Shown: positions 21,139 through 34,734, counted from the stretch's first letter. The stretch: 64,000 bases of DNA from Isoetes taiwanensis (GCA_021234155.1 JAJEKV010000100.1:2642116-2706115); one strand, 5' to 3'. Made by a program: numbers and translations. Notes: generated by a model not told the origin, from the letters alone.

Positions 21139-21897
21139 TGTGATGTCCCCTTACTCTATACAATGCCCAATGGTATAAAATTGGGAGATTCCCTCATGTT
21201 GACTTTCATTGGCTGGTGCACCAGAGACGATGTGGAATCATGAACGTATCATTACCCCATCATCCTCGGGCTTGAACTAATTGCGGAAGTGTGAAATATA
21301 AGCATAAGCAACATGCACATATCAAGAAATAAATATCCACTACAAAGGGTGGGGCACCATCATCTAGCATCATATCATCATAGTTATCATCTACATAACA
21401 TGGTAGAAATCCTACCCCAAGCTCTGACTCAATGTGGTATGACTCGCGGTCCGGGCTTCAAGATAACAGAAGTCATAAACCAAAATGTATAATGGAAATT
21501 AATGAGGTCTACAACTAGAGTCACATCTAATCATGTCTCTTAAGTCTCTAGCTCCCCTTCCCTCAAGCATAAGAGATGCAAAAAGAGCAACATTCTCGAT
21601 CATCTCATAGTCCAAAATAGAACAGCAGTTCTAATCTAGTTTAACCTATTCATACATAGTACAAGGTCCAGGGTTCCTTTGTCAGTCTCGTCAGGGTTAA
21701 TGTCAATTTGGCTTATTTGCCACAGTTAAACCACGGCCAGCATGTTATTCCATGACTAACTTAATGCCTGAGCTACATCCCCGCTCTGGAATCCTGACAT
21801 GCTGAACAGTGTCAATCAGCATCTTGATAGTGTTGAGTGATAGTTCTTCAGTAAAACTATAGCATGTTCACGTCTTAATTTGTACATGATTAATCAT

Positions 21898-22875
21898 TTA
21901 CCTGGAACGGAACGGGAGCAGGAATGTGGACCTAAAATTTGGAACGGGAACGGGAACAAATCGGAATGGGAATGGCCAACATTCGAATTTTTAAAATCTT
22001 AAAACAACTTTGGCATTCCCTTTGCATAATGATCATTGTGGAACACTTAGAATTTAAAAATAATTCATAGGGACCGCTTTGTAGATGAAAACATATTAAA
22101 CCACTCCGTAGATGCTTAGTTTTTTATATAACATTATATTCAAGACTTAAAACATAGTATTACATCTATAATTCTAACACAATAGAAGTATAAAATAAAC
22201 AAGATAGGGAAGTTAAGCTTAGGTACTGAGGGCTTTGACGAACTAAAAAAAAATGCTTTGCAATATTTCCCTTCCTTTAGAGATAACGTTTCTCAAAATC
22301 AATAGTGCCATTTAATCTGTTACAATGCAGCACTACAAATCTCCATCAAAAAATAAATTCTATAGTTCTGCAGCAAGTTTTCTCAACTCTTTAACGCCCC
22401 TTAATGCTCTTACACTTACTTCTCCTTTGCCGCCTAGAGTCTTCCACAACTCGTTCTTCAAGAACACATGGTTTCCTCCAATGCAAGTGCCTCTGACTGA
22501 GCTAAGAAAACAAATCGAAATTCCCATCATCAAAATGCAAAATGGATAGATTATAAATGAGATCGCAAATCGAGAGATATCGAGAGTGCGCTGCAGAGCA
22601 GTTTATGTGTATGTTTATGAAAAGCACTGAGCAAAGAGCCCTTGCCAGTTGCACTATTCTTTCATACCAAAAAAAGGAAGCAAAGAAGGAGAAAAATGAA
22701 CTATAAAACATTGATTTTCTTACCTTTTTTTGGGAACTTACCAGAAACGCCGTTCCCAAAGATGGGAACGGCGGCCGGAACAGCGTTCCCGGTAACAATC
22801 CACCCGGAACTGGAACTTGGCATTCCGGGAACGTAGAACCCTAGGGAACGCGTTTCGGAATGGCATTCCCGGTAA
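21898..22875. mobile_element. Element with GGAACGGGAA-type terminal inverted repeats
   Basis: The left end TTACCTGGAACGGAACGGG and the reverse complement of the right end, TTACCGGGAATGCCATTCC, are similar inverted termini. Further GGGAACG motifs cluster near both ends (21948-21985 and 22745-22870). Its removal would rejoin two halves of the older LTR. No transposase was recognised, so it is probably a non-autonomous DNA transposon. Confidence 0.5.
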
Positions 22876-23169
22876 CTCCTGAAATACCTCTTTGACAATG
22901 GCGCTGCAGTACTACCTTAAGTAAGAGAGCTCTACTCGAACTCTGAAGCCTTCACTCAGGCGCTGCTCCAAAAGGACTCTTGGAGCTCCACCAACCTGTA
23001 AATGGCACCCAACCTAAAAAATCCATGGTTTAGGGCCCCCTCCTTTTATAGCCTCAAGGGCTTGTCCATGGAGATTGGGCCACGAGGTTCCATCACGCCT
23101 TGATAGTTGGCAAGTGGGTGGGTCCCAAGGTTACCTAAAGGGGCATTTACAGATATGTGCAATGAACTT

Positions 23170-24720
23170 AAGATATTAAAATGTGTAATGTTAATAGAAG
23201 TCGTCTCTAGAGGATATATTATATATCTTACCTAATATATAGGCACTATTAGTAGTATTATCCCTAATATATAATTGTAAGACGCCGATATAAGAGTGCA
23301 GCTTAGTTGCCTGTTTACAGAAATTTTTATACTTATGATTAAACACATATAAGCCTTAAACTTTTTACAAGCAGTGGTTTCGAGAAGCTACTGCTAGCTC
23401 TAGAACTTGGTTTGAAGTCTCTACAAGGCTGCGACTCTTTTAGAACACAAAGCTCTTTGCGTTCTAAAATTATCTAGAAGCTTCCATCCCAAGTTCTGGA
23501 ACGCTCTTTGGTTTCATATAGAAAAAGATAAGGCAAGCTCGCAATTTGAATCTAGCTTGATCAATTACAGATAAAGGAAATCAAGGAATGCTTAATAGTT
23601 AACGAGTTATGTTGAGAAATAGAAAAAACACATTCTGGCTTGAAGATAAGGAGAAGCTATCCAACTTTCAGTTGGAAGAACATCCAAACTTCAGTGACAG
23701 TTGTAATAAGTGGTTCTACACGTTTCTTTGCAGGATAAAAAGGAAAGACAACACAAAACTACAATTTGGCAAGATTGGGATATTGGCCGCTACAAAAATC
23801 CTCGGTCCAGAGGATAGACACTGATTTGCTTGGGTTTTGATGGCAGTTTTGATTTGCTCGACAAGAAATCTGCTACGGACAAGAAAGGGGAGAAGTAGCA
23901 TTCTCCAGCAAAGCATGGGGTCTGAGCCGGATTCTGAAGGATTATGTGGAGGGAATTTTGGACCATGATAATAGTTCTAAGCAAATCGAAAATGAAGTCT
24001 GTTTCAAATAATTGAAATAGATTCATATTCTCGAGGTCTTTTTTGGCTCTAAAAGTGAAGTTATTTGTTGGAAGGCTATGCTTTCTTCTCTGCCCATGAA
24101 GGGAAGCTTGTTTACATCTTTAACTTCATCTAATGTTCTAATAAATAAATGGTCGACAAAATCCTAGAAAATGACAGCATAGCATGTCCATTTCTAGATG
24201 CTAAATTTGGATTGAGACTAGGGATTGGTTCTTATAGCTCTGCTTATAGAGCAAAGTCAGGTGCTTCTCATATTAACCTACAGAACTAAAGTCAGGCATC
24301 ATGTACAGAAAATTTTTGAGTGTTTATTTTACTTCCAATTTAGGACGGAATTTAGGGACCTGCAGATGTTTGATATCTACATCTATAATCTATAACCTGT
24401 CTACAATTGGTTACTAACATCTGTACATATTTTTCCATCGAATATCATAGTGTTACTACTTTTGCGCTTGCTCTTGCCCTTGCAACTACACCATCCTATA
24501 TAAGTTTTACATCATAAAATTCTACATGTTATCTTTGGAAATCATAGTAATGACTCTAAATTTTGTCATGGATCTTACCATTTAGTTTCACCTATATCAC
24601 AAATTTAAATAGTAATAATTAATATAAATTTCTTACAATTCAATGTCAATCCTAAACCTTATGTCTTGTATTAGTAAGTCTTATATTATTAAGTACAATA
24701 CAGTAAGTTGCCAATGGTCA
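23170..24720. other. Second insertion within the older LTR, unknown content
   Basis: Unmatched DNA separating LTR text at about 23160 from matching LTR text resuming near 24720. An open frame at 23609-23824 (plus) was examined, but no domain could be assigned. Boundaries are approximate. Confidence 0.3.
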
Positions 24721-25929
24721 CCATGCACTCCCATACTAATGTATCTTCGTGTGGCCGTCACGTATAGGCTCTCGTCATGCAACCTACCTACATGACATGC
24801 ATGTGTTTACACATGTATTAACCTTGTACATGTCATCTAGATGGCATCTACTATGATGTTGCAGTATAATGTATGTATTCATGGCATATAATCTACTGGA
24901 ACATCACATTCTCACCACCTTGAGTTAATGTTCTTCTCGACATCATGCGACTCTCCACTTCCAATCCTGCATCAACTTTACAAACACATTTATTTAATAT
25001 ACATACTTGCTTATACAAGATTTAAGACGATAAGCTCTGATTAAACAAAATTTCTCAAGGTTTTACAAAACTTGAGCCTACGAAGGATAAACCTTATCAC
25101 AATTATCAACAGCGAAAATATTTCGTAATTTTAGACAGGGTGAAAGCATGCTAGGGTGTACCATCTAAAGTACTTTTTAGGGAGTGCGAAACTACCCAGA
25201 AAAGTACCCATCATTGGGTACTGGGAACTTGCATAAATGCTGCAATAAATAATAAGTTTGAGAGTTAATCCATTTATATTAGTCTCTAATAGTATTGTTA
25301 TCCTCTAATACTATAGATTGACATGTTATTGAACTTCAATTCAAAAAATTTCAATTGATTTTAATGGAAAGAGAAAACAGAAAGTACTAGTTTTAAAAGT
25401 ACCCAGTGTAGGTACTTTTGAGGGTTCCAAAAGTGGTACACCGTAGCATGCTTTTACCCACAATGTATACTTAACATAGCCTCTCAACATTATAATATGA
25501 TATCTAAACAGAACATCTGCATGGAGCTCTACGCTCCTTATTGTGATCCTCTACTTGCCCAGTTCTCTCCAACATTGGCTTGCAGATTCACACACCACGT
25601 TAGGAATTCTTTTCTTAATACTTATAATGTGGTTTAAGGGGTTTACCACCCTAACTAATCTACTTGAGCTAAACAGCATAGAGGAATTATGCTTTTCCCA
25701 TTGTTGCTGATGATTTCATGCATCCTATCGTTCATACCTAGATATGGCCCTTATATTGCCTGCACCTGTTGCTGACACGACATGAGGAATGGAGAAAACC
25801 CTGCCATGGCCACTGGCACAGTTGCTTTTCTATCATGCATCCTACAACATTCACCTAGATGAATGCACTCTCCCCACCGTGGCTTTAACACACCTTAATA
25901 CTTGTGCATCCTAGTTTTGTTGATATGAT

Positions 25930-26540
25930 GGCTGGACGTGAGATCTCCTCGATCACAATCACATAATGTGCTGCACCTCTTCGGGTTCTATTCGAGGGAG
26001 CCTCTTGTAGTATCTCCTTCACTCTCATTGCTAGCCCTTATATGCCAGTGGTTTTGGGTCTTCCTTGGCTTGAATGGCATAATCCACGGATTGATTGGTG
26101 CTTACTTCATGGTGGAGGGATCTGCAGAGGATCAAGAGAGAAGCCAGAGAAACTAGTAGTAACTCAGAAGGAGGAGGAATGGATAACTCCTGTTAAACAC
26201 AAAGGTAAAGAAAAGATGGTAGACAGGAAGAAGAATACCAATGGAAGTGCTAAGAGAAAGGCACGAAAATAGAGGATCAGAGCAGAAAAGGAATGAATAA
26301 GGATGATAGAAAAAGGAGAGGAGTGATATGCTAAGGAGAAGCAAGGAGTAGAAGAAAAAGGTGAGATTCCAGGAGGATCTGGCCAAAGTCAAGGTCTTGA
26401 ACAACCCTCAGGCCAAGGGCAAGGATATACTGAGGGCTAAAACACTGACTTTTCATGAACTGGATAAGGCCCCTATAAATTCTTATTCGAACTCAGATTC
26501 TAACTCTAGTGGCACTGTGACTTCATTCGAGTTCTACTAG
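25930..26540 (+). pseudogene. Ty3/gypsy retrotransposon protease-region remnant
   Basis: Positions 26042-26095 read PVVLGLPWLEWHNPRIDW, the signature at the C-terminal end of the aspartic protease domain in plant Ty3/gypsy polyproteins (LGLPWLxxHNPxIDW). After it comes a charged linker, then FHELDKAPINSYSNSDSNSS. Stops interrupt the frame and no reverse transcriptase follows, so it is a decayed fragment. This is a different family from the 9.4-kb LTR element. Confidence 0.75.
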
Positions 26541-29500
26541 CAGTGAACAAAATGTACTTCCTTTGTAACACCCACTTAACTGGTTGTGCTACTAGCACTT
26601 ATACAAATGCGCTTTCTCTTCACAACCACTTAACTAATTATCTATAGGCACTCGGGACTTCTCTTATGCATTGATGCCATGTGTCCCTTAAACCTATAAT
26701 CTTTAGGTTTAATAGTCCTATGTGATCTAGGGCCCAACATTTGTATGTAACAATTTCCTCCCCCATTTTAAACCTTGCCCTCAAGTTCATACTCGGGTCA
26801 ATATAGTCGTCTTACACTTTTCCCTTTTAGAATAGTTAAATTCTTAACTTAACCATCTATCGCCACTTACTTTCTAACTGAACAAGTCCTTATTCCCTTG
26901 ATGACTTGAATTGACATCTGCCTCCACCTCATGGTGGCCTCAGTCCTATAGCATACCTTCTAAGATTTTTGGTCCAAAGTAGGGAAATTTTAAGGGACCT
27001 ATAATTTTGTACAAGTAAAATGAATTGGCCATTCCTTTAAAATATGCCCTCAAAAGTGTAGCCTGAACTGGCCATTTTTCCTACTTTTTTCTAATGTGGC
27101 TGCAACCCAATTGGCGATTTTTGAACCAAATATCTAATAATGTGTCTTATTAAATATAGAGCTAGTTGCCCAAGCATAAAGAAGTTGCTACCCTATATAA
27201 ATGTGTTTAAGTTACATGTTGTATGAATTTGAATTCATACCCCATGTATTTCAATGATGCACATATTGCTGGTAGGGAGAATCAGAAATCGGATGCAGGA
27301 GTCTTCGAAAAGAGGATTGAAAAGTGCCTCAACATTTGAATTTTCAAAAGAGGGGGATTCTTCTTAGTTGGTAGATATATTTAGGAATAAAAATTTCTAA
27401 TAATGTTGGCCTCCCATAAGTAAGGAATTTATGCGGGGGCCTCCTAATGACTTAAGATTTGGCGAACTTAAAGCATTATAAGATTTGGGCAAGTGGCCTA
27501 AATGGCCATTCCATAAGCATATCTAGTTCTCACTTAAGAGTAAATTGGCCCCAAAGTCGATACCACTCCGATTAGCAAACATCTAATTGGCCATTCTAAT
27601 GTCGTAATAGGCAATAAAGTGCCACGAAATGGCGAATCTCCAGGTAGTCCGTACGTAAGGCATCCTACTCAAGCCGGTCGTCGCATTTTGCCTGAACCTG
27701 TAAATTGTGGCCAAATGGCCCGCCGGGGCCACTAAAATTTTCGTTGTTCAAAGATCTTCTTTCTAATAGAAGATATTAGCTGGTCGTACTCCTTCGATCT
27801 ATAGTGGCATCTGAGATCGATTGGCTCCTTTGCCACTGAATTGGGTACTTCCACAATCCTCGATTGTAGCTTCCGATAATGAGTGTCTAGAATCACTTTG
27901 GGTGTTACAGGGTGCAAGATGCTATAAGTATTGCAATGAACCTAACCCTCGGTTAACTACTGCCAATACGCATTTTGGCTTACATGGAATGCTTGTGCCC
28001 TATGACTTCTTTTAGCTAATAAGCCATAATAGTCCCTAAAGTACCATTTGGAATCGATTTCTTGATGAAGAGGGGCTTCAAGGCCCAACCTTGATCACAC
28101 GACTCAATATTAATTCATCTTCTTAGAAGTTTTTAACTAGTTACAACTTCGTCCTCATCCAATCCTGGGCCTTAAATCTAGAATATATGCTACTTATATC
28201 TGGAGCATATCTCATCCCCCCATGTTTAAGATCCAATTCGGGTCACTTGTCAGCTATTCTAAACCTCATATTCTCAGAGTAACTCCTCAATAAGAATTAA
28301 TTTAGGCCTCTTGTTCCAACAAGTGCCTTGAGAGTTCCTCATTTTCTTTAGTGAGCAATTAAAACTCTCATCCTCTATGCTTTAATTGCTTTGTACCATC
28401 AATAATAAATGATTAGTATCTAATGTGTATGGGCTATCAGACTACAATAGGCACCATCCCATACCAGCACCTATGCAGTATGGTCCTTAACTTATAACCA
28501 ATCAAACTCCTACAAATCATTGTTCGGTTCCTTCTCGAGGAATATCCATACTAGATCGATTACAACGTTCAGACTTCTTGTTTTCTTGTTCTCAACAAGT
28601 CTATGACAACCCTTGGGTGCTATACTAAAATAATTTCTAAGACATCAAACATGTGCTTCTCAAGTGATAATCCTAACCCTTATACATATGGGTATTAGCA
28701 TCACATCATCTGAGTTCTCAACTCAAGCACGCATATCATCCTCCATCTATAGCCTTGCTACTTTTCTCCAGCTCATCAGGACATAAAATCCCAAGCCAAT
28801 CCATGGAGATGCTAATATATAGTTTAACTATATAGCACCCAATTAACATGATGGTCATGACACGTAGTGTATTCTTACTACAAGCCTGGATGTTTCCATA
28901 TATAGCCCAACTTGCAATTAATATGCATGGGTGTCTCACTCACAACCCTAACCTGCATCAAGTCTACATAAAGTATCCTTCCATTCAAAGTTAGTTACAT
29001 GCCTATAAGAAAAATTCTTAACACTATTGACAACCTTGCCTGTCACAATCATCATTTTAAGTGTGTGCCAATAATTTTCACGCTGGAAAATACTCGTTAA
29101 CCTTATTTATCTTATTGTTGCCTCCCCTTTTTAAAGGAACACGTCCTCTTGTTCTGGGCATTTATTTGGTGCGCATAATAAAGTTCCACTTATCAATTGT
29201 TTAACTTAGCACCTCAAATCCTAAATGAAATGCTTGAAAGATCTAATTACACCATTAAATCTGAAGTAAATTGTGTATCATACATGACAACTAAGATAGA
29301 TATAGGAAAATAACAACATCAGAAATATCAAATTAGCACTAAATAACTTGGTTAATAAACACAAATTCCATCATCGTCTTGTTTGTCATCCGTGGCGTAC
29401 TGCATCCCCAAGTAGTGTGCATGCATCGACCATACATTTCACATGTGTTGGCCCTGCGTTTAATCGCTAGAAAACCCCACTATTCCATTTCATCATCTGA

Positions 29501-30020
29501 CAATGGCCTTCCTCAAGTTGTGATTATTTGGGCATAGCAAAGTGCCGCATGTCTTGAGGATCCAACCTCAATAAATGATCCCTGAGTTGCGGAGCTGCTA
29601 ACCCCTAGCAACAAGGCTGGCAACTCTAAACCACTATTGATATTATTGCAAGCATAGCAGTGTTTGGCCTTCAATTCAACACTGAAGTTATGAAGCTGCA
29701 TTGAAGAAATGGAGACTCCCACAAAGTCATCACCAATAGCCTGTCCATTATAGAAGTGCATAGGATCCCATAGTATAAGCACACCTTCATCAACAATTCC
29801 TCTGTTGCACTGATGATGCAAATTCACTTTCTCATCCTTCCATCTTAATTTGGAAACCACTATTCTTCTTTCCCCATTAGCACCAGCTGGTTTTTAATAT
29901 TATCTGCATTTGCTTCAGATGGCTTCTCATTCTTATTTGCATTAATCTCTTCCACATCCATGTCCTCGACATCATTCTTCTCTGCTCGAGGTCCTTGGTT
30001 ATAAAGTTCCTCAGCACTAG
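26541..30020. other. No gene recognised; probable decayed retroelement DNA
   Basis: Long AT-rich stretch after the gypsy remnant. Minus-strand open frames at 27732-27917 (KVILDTHYRKLQSRIVEVPN) and 29513-29860 (KLRWKDEKVNLHHQ...) look protein-like but match nothing I can name. They may be retroelement remnants or exons of an unknown gene. Confidence 0.35.
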
Positions 30021-30037
30021 CTTCACAAAAAATCTGT

Positions 30038-30652
30038 GACAGTTACTTCATCCTAAAGTGGCAGTTCTTTGGTGGCAGATTCTTCATAGGTGTCTGCGGG
30101 TTAATGTGCTTGTCCATAAGTTTAACCCTAGAATATCAAATCAGTGTCCAGTATGCAAGCGTGGATCTGAGACCATTGAGCATTGCTTTTTCATGTGTGA
30201 ACACCTTAGACAGGTATGGGACTGGTTGTTTTCCCTTTTTCAGGTTTCACTAACAAGTCAACAACTGCTTTTGGCAATTTACCCAAGTACCTGGTCAGAG
30301 TTACAAGGCCGGGGCTTTTCATCTAGCAAATGGGATGGTTGCTTTGGACTACTTGGAAAAGACGAAGATTGGTAATCTTCAAAGGTCTGGATGTGGCAGA
30401 TAACCGTGTTCTCCAAGAAGCTCAAGGTTACATTGTAAAGTCGTATCATTGTTCTTCACTTGCCCCTCGCAAGAGGCAATTGATTTTTGAGGAGTTTTGG
30501 GATGTGCACTCTTATGCTCAGGCAGGTTGCTTCACTCGGTGGGTCTCCGCTTATCCGCTGAGATTTTATTCCTGTCTCTGCATTTATACTTGTATTTGAC
30601 TCTTTGATTGAATAAAGTCTGACGTCCTTCAACAAAAAAAAAAAAAAAAAAA
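30038..30652 (+). mobile_element. 5'-truncated LINE 3' end with poly(A) tail
   Basis: Positions 30058-30375 encode WWQILHRCLRVNVLVHKF then CPVCKRGSETIEHCFFMC, the reverse-transcriptase-associated zinc-binding domain (zf-RVT) at the end of plant LINE ORF2. A frame change near 30340 continues to 30599. It ends AATAAAGTCTGACGTCC followed by an A tract of about 20. AAAAAATCTGT occurs on both sides (30027-30037 and 30650-30660), a plausible target-site duplication, though its A-rich part is ambiguous. Confidence 0.8.
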
Positions 30653-30653
30653 A

Positions 30654-31156
30654 AATCTGTAAATCAGAAGAAAGGGTTAAGAGAATTGTCTGCAATAACA
30701 ATACATCAAATATTTACACAAATTAACTCGCGCTTGGCGTGACACCTAAATTACTAGGCTCTGCCTAGGATTAATGCCTACACCACGCTACGCGCGACAG
30801 TTTGCGCGACATGTATGGACAATAGTAATATGAAATAGATAAGAAAGGCATATTACTTTATCAAATTAAGTATGCGCGCTGGGCGCGACTCATACAAAAT
30901 TATCCAATATTGCTGTTTGTGACATAACAGGTCTCCACACGTCAGCACATATACCATTTCGTATTTGTTGAATCAGTACAAATATATTTTCGTGATTCCA
31001 ATCTCCGCAGTTTTTTTTTTGTTCAATACTTTTTCTCGCGCAATGTGTTACCTAACCGGTTTGATGCATGTTAATGCTACCAAGGGAGTTCATGTCACGA
31101 GCAAGGCTTGGCCTTGAGCCTCACCAAAGCCCGGATATGGCACTTCAAAGACATAT
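30654..31156. repeat. 503-bp direct repeat, copy 1
   Basis: Nearly identical to 33170-33672, with only about six differences that I could find (for example CGCGCTT/CGTGCTT and a T-run length change). It contains GCGCGAC/GTCGCGC-type motifs (CTACGCGCGACAGTTTGCGCGAC). No coding frame. The ends are not typical LTR ends. Confidence 0.9.
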
Positions 31157-33169
31157 CCCGAAAGCCACCCTATTCAGGGATTTTCACAGATTGATCCACA
31201 AAATTCGACCATGTCCTTCCAGCCCCTGAGGAGAGAGATTTTTCTGGAAGTGCCCTGCAGCCAGTGGCAAGCTTAACAGATGTCGAGTTCAATGCCCACA
31301 TGGTTGAAGTAGTCCTCAATGCGGCTGCCTCAATTGACATCACTTTTGTGCGTGCATCCTGTGCAGACATAATAGAGTCAAAATATTAGCAAGATCCATA
31401 AAGCCGGCATAATGCCAAAAGTTTTGCTCATTTTACTACCAATAGATAAGATGCATCAGTGATAAGACCACTGAAAAGTGTCTAAAAAAAACCCGGGAAC
31501 AACTAGCACAGGCAACAACCCTACTAGCAGTCCAAGCTACCTCGGTCAATCCCTCAATAGCCTTATCATTCTGTACAATTAGTCGAGCAAACTAAAAGAC
31601 AGTGCATCAAACTATGGTCCAAAGTCTAATGACTTTAGTTTCGTATGTTAATCTTTAATCAATATCTAAGTTCCAGTATCATGCTCATACATATTTAGCA
31701 CTGCAAATTACAGTTCAATGTTTCTTTGACTATCTAGACATCAGATATAGTCATGGCAGAGAGTTAACCGTATTCTAAATCAAAGTTTCAAAATCATTAC
31801 TCAAGCATAAAATTATGCGGAGAAAAGATCAAGATATCAACATAAATTGAGTTTCTTGTTCAAAGACAAGCAATAATTATCTAGTATGAAGCAACTTCCC
31901 TTTATCCAGTAAGCCTTTATGTGAGCCGAGGACATTCAGATAATTGCACGAATACTTGAGCTGTAGAATAATCTTGTAAGCTAAGACATATAGCCAGCAG
32001 GCTTCCATCTTCCATATATGCAAAACAACTTGATCTAGGACAAGAGAACTACATTGAGAGGAGAATATCCGTACCTGCAGCCAAACAAGCAAACATTAGC
32101 ACGACGTGGTAATGCTGCAGGGGCCAAAAGGTACATTGGATATTCTCGGCTCTTCGCCTTTCACCCAATGTAGCCTCTTGCCCTTTGTTAGTGTAAGCAA
32201 ATGGAAAATGGAATGTAGAATATAGAAGAATAAATTCAATACAAGTTTCTTAAATTCTAGGAGACAAAAATGTCTTATGCAACCAGCATAGTTCATCACC
32301 TGCAAAGAAAAATACTTTTACAATATTTCTTTTAGGGTGTGTATAATAATCATACAGAATGGTGTCTTAAATAAAAGATCAAACTCTTATTATAAACAAG
32401 AACAATCTGCAGTTTTACACGCTTCCTTCTGCTATGAAAAAATAGGAAACAGACCCAGTTACCTGAAGTTTGCCTTGAAGGATTTAGCCTCGCCTTCCAA
32501 CTGTATGTAACAGGGATACTGAGGATTTTTTGAAATACTGCATCTCTGATCTTCCTTGAGAAAATATCAGCATCTGCGGAAGAGCTTGCAGAAATTGGCC
32601 AAGTTGGAGCATGTTGCCGTAATAACCGATTTGGATCTTTCAAAACAGATCGAAGCTTCAAACGACTTCATGAACTTGTTTGTAGAGCATGCAAACGGCA
32701 AAGGAAATATGCCGCTTCATGTGTTAGCCACGAAATGGTTATAGCCACGAAATGGCCACGAAATGGTTATAGCCACGAAATGGCCATCTGTTACTGGGCA
32801 TTTTTGCCTCCTAGAAGAGCCGTTCAGTAAAAAAATTTTCTGTTTTCATCAGGCGGCACAATATTCTTGGGCGCAAACCCTAAGGGTATATCGATGGCTT
32901 GCCCTAAGAATAAAAACTTGGATATGCCCTAAGGGCAGATATTATAATTCATTAAAACTTACCAGATATTATGTCTCAGAATCTCCTTCCTCCATTAAAA
33001 ATGGCGAGATAGTATGCCACATGTATGATGTCATAGTAATTGAGACACTCTCATATGTTTCCCAATGTGAGGCACATTCCAGAACCAATATGACTTAAAG
33101 TTCCCCATGTGAGAGTTCACAATCAAGAAAGGAATGTTAATCAATAATTAAAAAAAAAATAATAATAAT
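31157..33169. other. Segment between the direct repeats; possible exons of an unknown minus-strand gene
   Basis: Minus-strand frames at 31170-31370 (IEAAALRTTSTMWALNSTSV) and 32461-32661 (ADIFSRKIRDAVFQKILSI, followed by a GT donor-like site) look like coding exons, but I cannot name the protein or connect them. A short GCCACGAAATGG(T/C) repeat lies at 32728-32783. Confidence 0.3.
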
Positions 33170-33672
33170 AATCTGTAAATCAGAAGAAAGGGTGAAGAGA
33201 ATTGTCTGCAATAACAATACATCAAATATTTACACAAATTAACTCGTGCTTGGCGTGACACCTAAATTACTAGGCTCTGCCTAGGATTAATGCCTACACC
33301 ACGCTACGCGCGACAGTTTGCGCGACATGTATGGACAATAGTAATATGAAATAGATAAGAAAGGCATATTACTTTATCAAATTAAGTATGTCGCGATGGG
33401 CGCGACTCATACAAAATTATCCAATATTGCTGTTTGTGACATAACAGGTCTCCACACGTCAGCACATATACCATTTCGTATTTGTTGAATCAGTACAAAT
33501 ATATTTTCGTGATTCCAATCTCCGCAGTTTTTTTTTGTTCAATACTTTTTCTCGCGCAATGTGTTACCTAACCGGTTTGATGCATCTTAATGCTACCAAG
33601 GGAGTTCATGTCACGAGCAAGGCTTGGCCTTGAGCCTCACCAAAGCCCGGATATGGCACTTCAAAGACATAT
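33170..33672. repeat. 503-bp direct repeat, copy 2
   Basis: Second copy of the 30654-31156 segment in the same orientation, about 2.0 kb downstream. It is preceded by an A-rich (AAT)n stretch, where copy 1 is preceded by the LINE poly(A). The near identity indicates a recent duplication or a young repeated element. Confidence 0.9.
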
Positions 33673-34330
33673 TCCCATGAAATTCTAGGGAATCTTGACA
33701 AAATCTTCATATGTAATTTGACTTTTTATCTTGACCTTGATGCAATATATTGGCTTCACCTCATAGATTGGCTTTGATAGAACTACGTGGCTGCACTTTC
33801 ACTTTTGAAGTAGGTTTCATGGATTCGCCCACACATGCATTCCCTATATGAGATTTGATACAAATGGCAATGGCAGGGTAGGTACATTCCAGCGCTCCAG
33901 AATGCAGGGTAAAGATCCAGAATGCTGGGTAGAAGTGATTGTAAAATCTTGATGCCATTGTTTTTTTATGTTAACATTCTTTCAAAAGAAATGCGCCACA
34001 TGGCAAGGCACAATTGGCGGACAAGTGTGGAATGCACCTACCGTGTGTACAAGTCTTGAAATCCACCATGGCCTATATATAGCGATAATAGTAACGGAAA
34101 GGATCATTGGGCTTCGTTCTGCCCTGTCCTCCAATCAAAGCATGCCACATGGCAGTTTTTCTTTACCTGAAAAGAGACCAAGAACAGGAGCGATGCCCAG
34201 CGACTGCTTCAACGGATCTACTCTGCATTCAGACGTTTTTACCCTTGATTGAGTTTTTACCCCAGATTCGAAAATTTTACTCGCGATTCAAATTGCGAAA
34301 CGAAGCCCAAATGATCCTTTCCGTTAGGGC

Positions 34331-34409
34331 AAAGGCCCCGGCTTTGTTTTACCGGTCAGCGAGGCCTCCGGCCGGCCTTTCCTTCGGCAGCTTTCGTGCC
34401 GGGGCCTTT
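34331..34409. mobile_element. Short foldback element upstream of DGAT2
   Basis: The ends AAAGGCCCCGGC and GCCGGGGCCTTT are perfect 12-bp inverted repeats 79 bp apart end to end, with a GC-rich interior (GGCCTCCGGCCGGCC). It lies about 325 bp upstream of the DGAT2 start and could influence that promoter. No target duplication is evident. Confidence 0.55.
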
Positions 34410-34734
34410 CCCTTATACAAGAAACTTCACATCAAACTTCTTCAACTGGAATGATCTACCGGCGGAGCGGCTGCCGCCATCCACCATGATGCCATGGTGG
34501 GCAGACATTTTTCCTTCCATAATGTATTATTCAATGGTATGTAATTAGGCATTGTCGGTTGTATGTTGCCCAACTTCTTCCCCATATTAGCAAGATCGAG
34601 GCACGTACATATTTCGCTAAAATCCAGGCCGTCAATTTGAAGTCCACAATCGCACGCTGCAGGTTTTTTTCCCATTTTCGAAACGCTACCATGTATAAAA
34701 AAGAGGCGAATTTCTTTTCTTCGGAGCTGCGGCT

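Larger units (their letters stand above)
21139..24908 (-). mobile_element. Older LTR copy of the 9.4-kb family, split by insertions
   Basis: The start TGTGATGTCCCCTTAC and the end CTGGAACATCACA match the 9443-11037 LTR ends (TGTGACGTCCCCTAC and CTGGAACGTCACA) with C-to-T type changes. Internal blocks also match: 21415-21475 (CTACCCCAAGCTCTGACTC...) corresponds to 9731-9785. A minus-strand TATAAAAG sits at about 23043-23050. It is interrupted by a ~980-bp element (21898-22875) and by further DNA between about 23170 and 24720. No primer binding site abuts it, so it is probably a solo LTR relic. Confidence 0.6.

Noticed and set aside
23609-23824. Possible CENP-B/pogo-type helix-turn-helix protein
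   Set aside because: Only a loose resemblance (NFSDSCNKWFYTFLCRIKRK). No transposase catalytic domain follows and key positions do not match.
30654-33672. LTR retrotransposon with 503-bp LTRs
   Set aside because: The repeat ends are not flanked by matching short duplications. No primer binding site follows copy 1, and no polypurine tract or pol domain lies between the copies.
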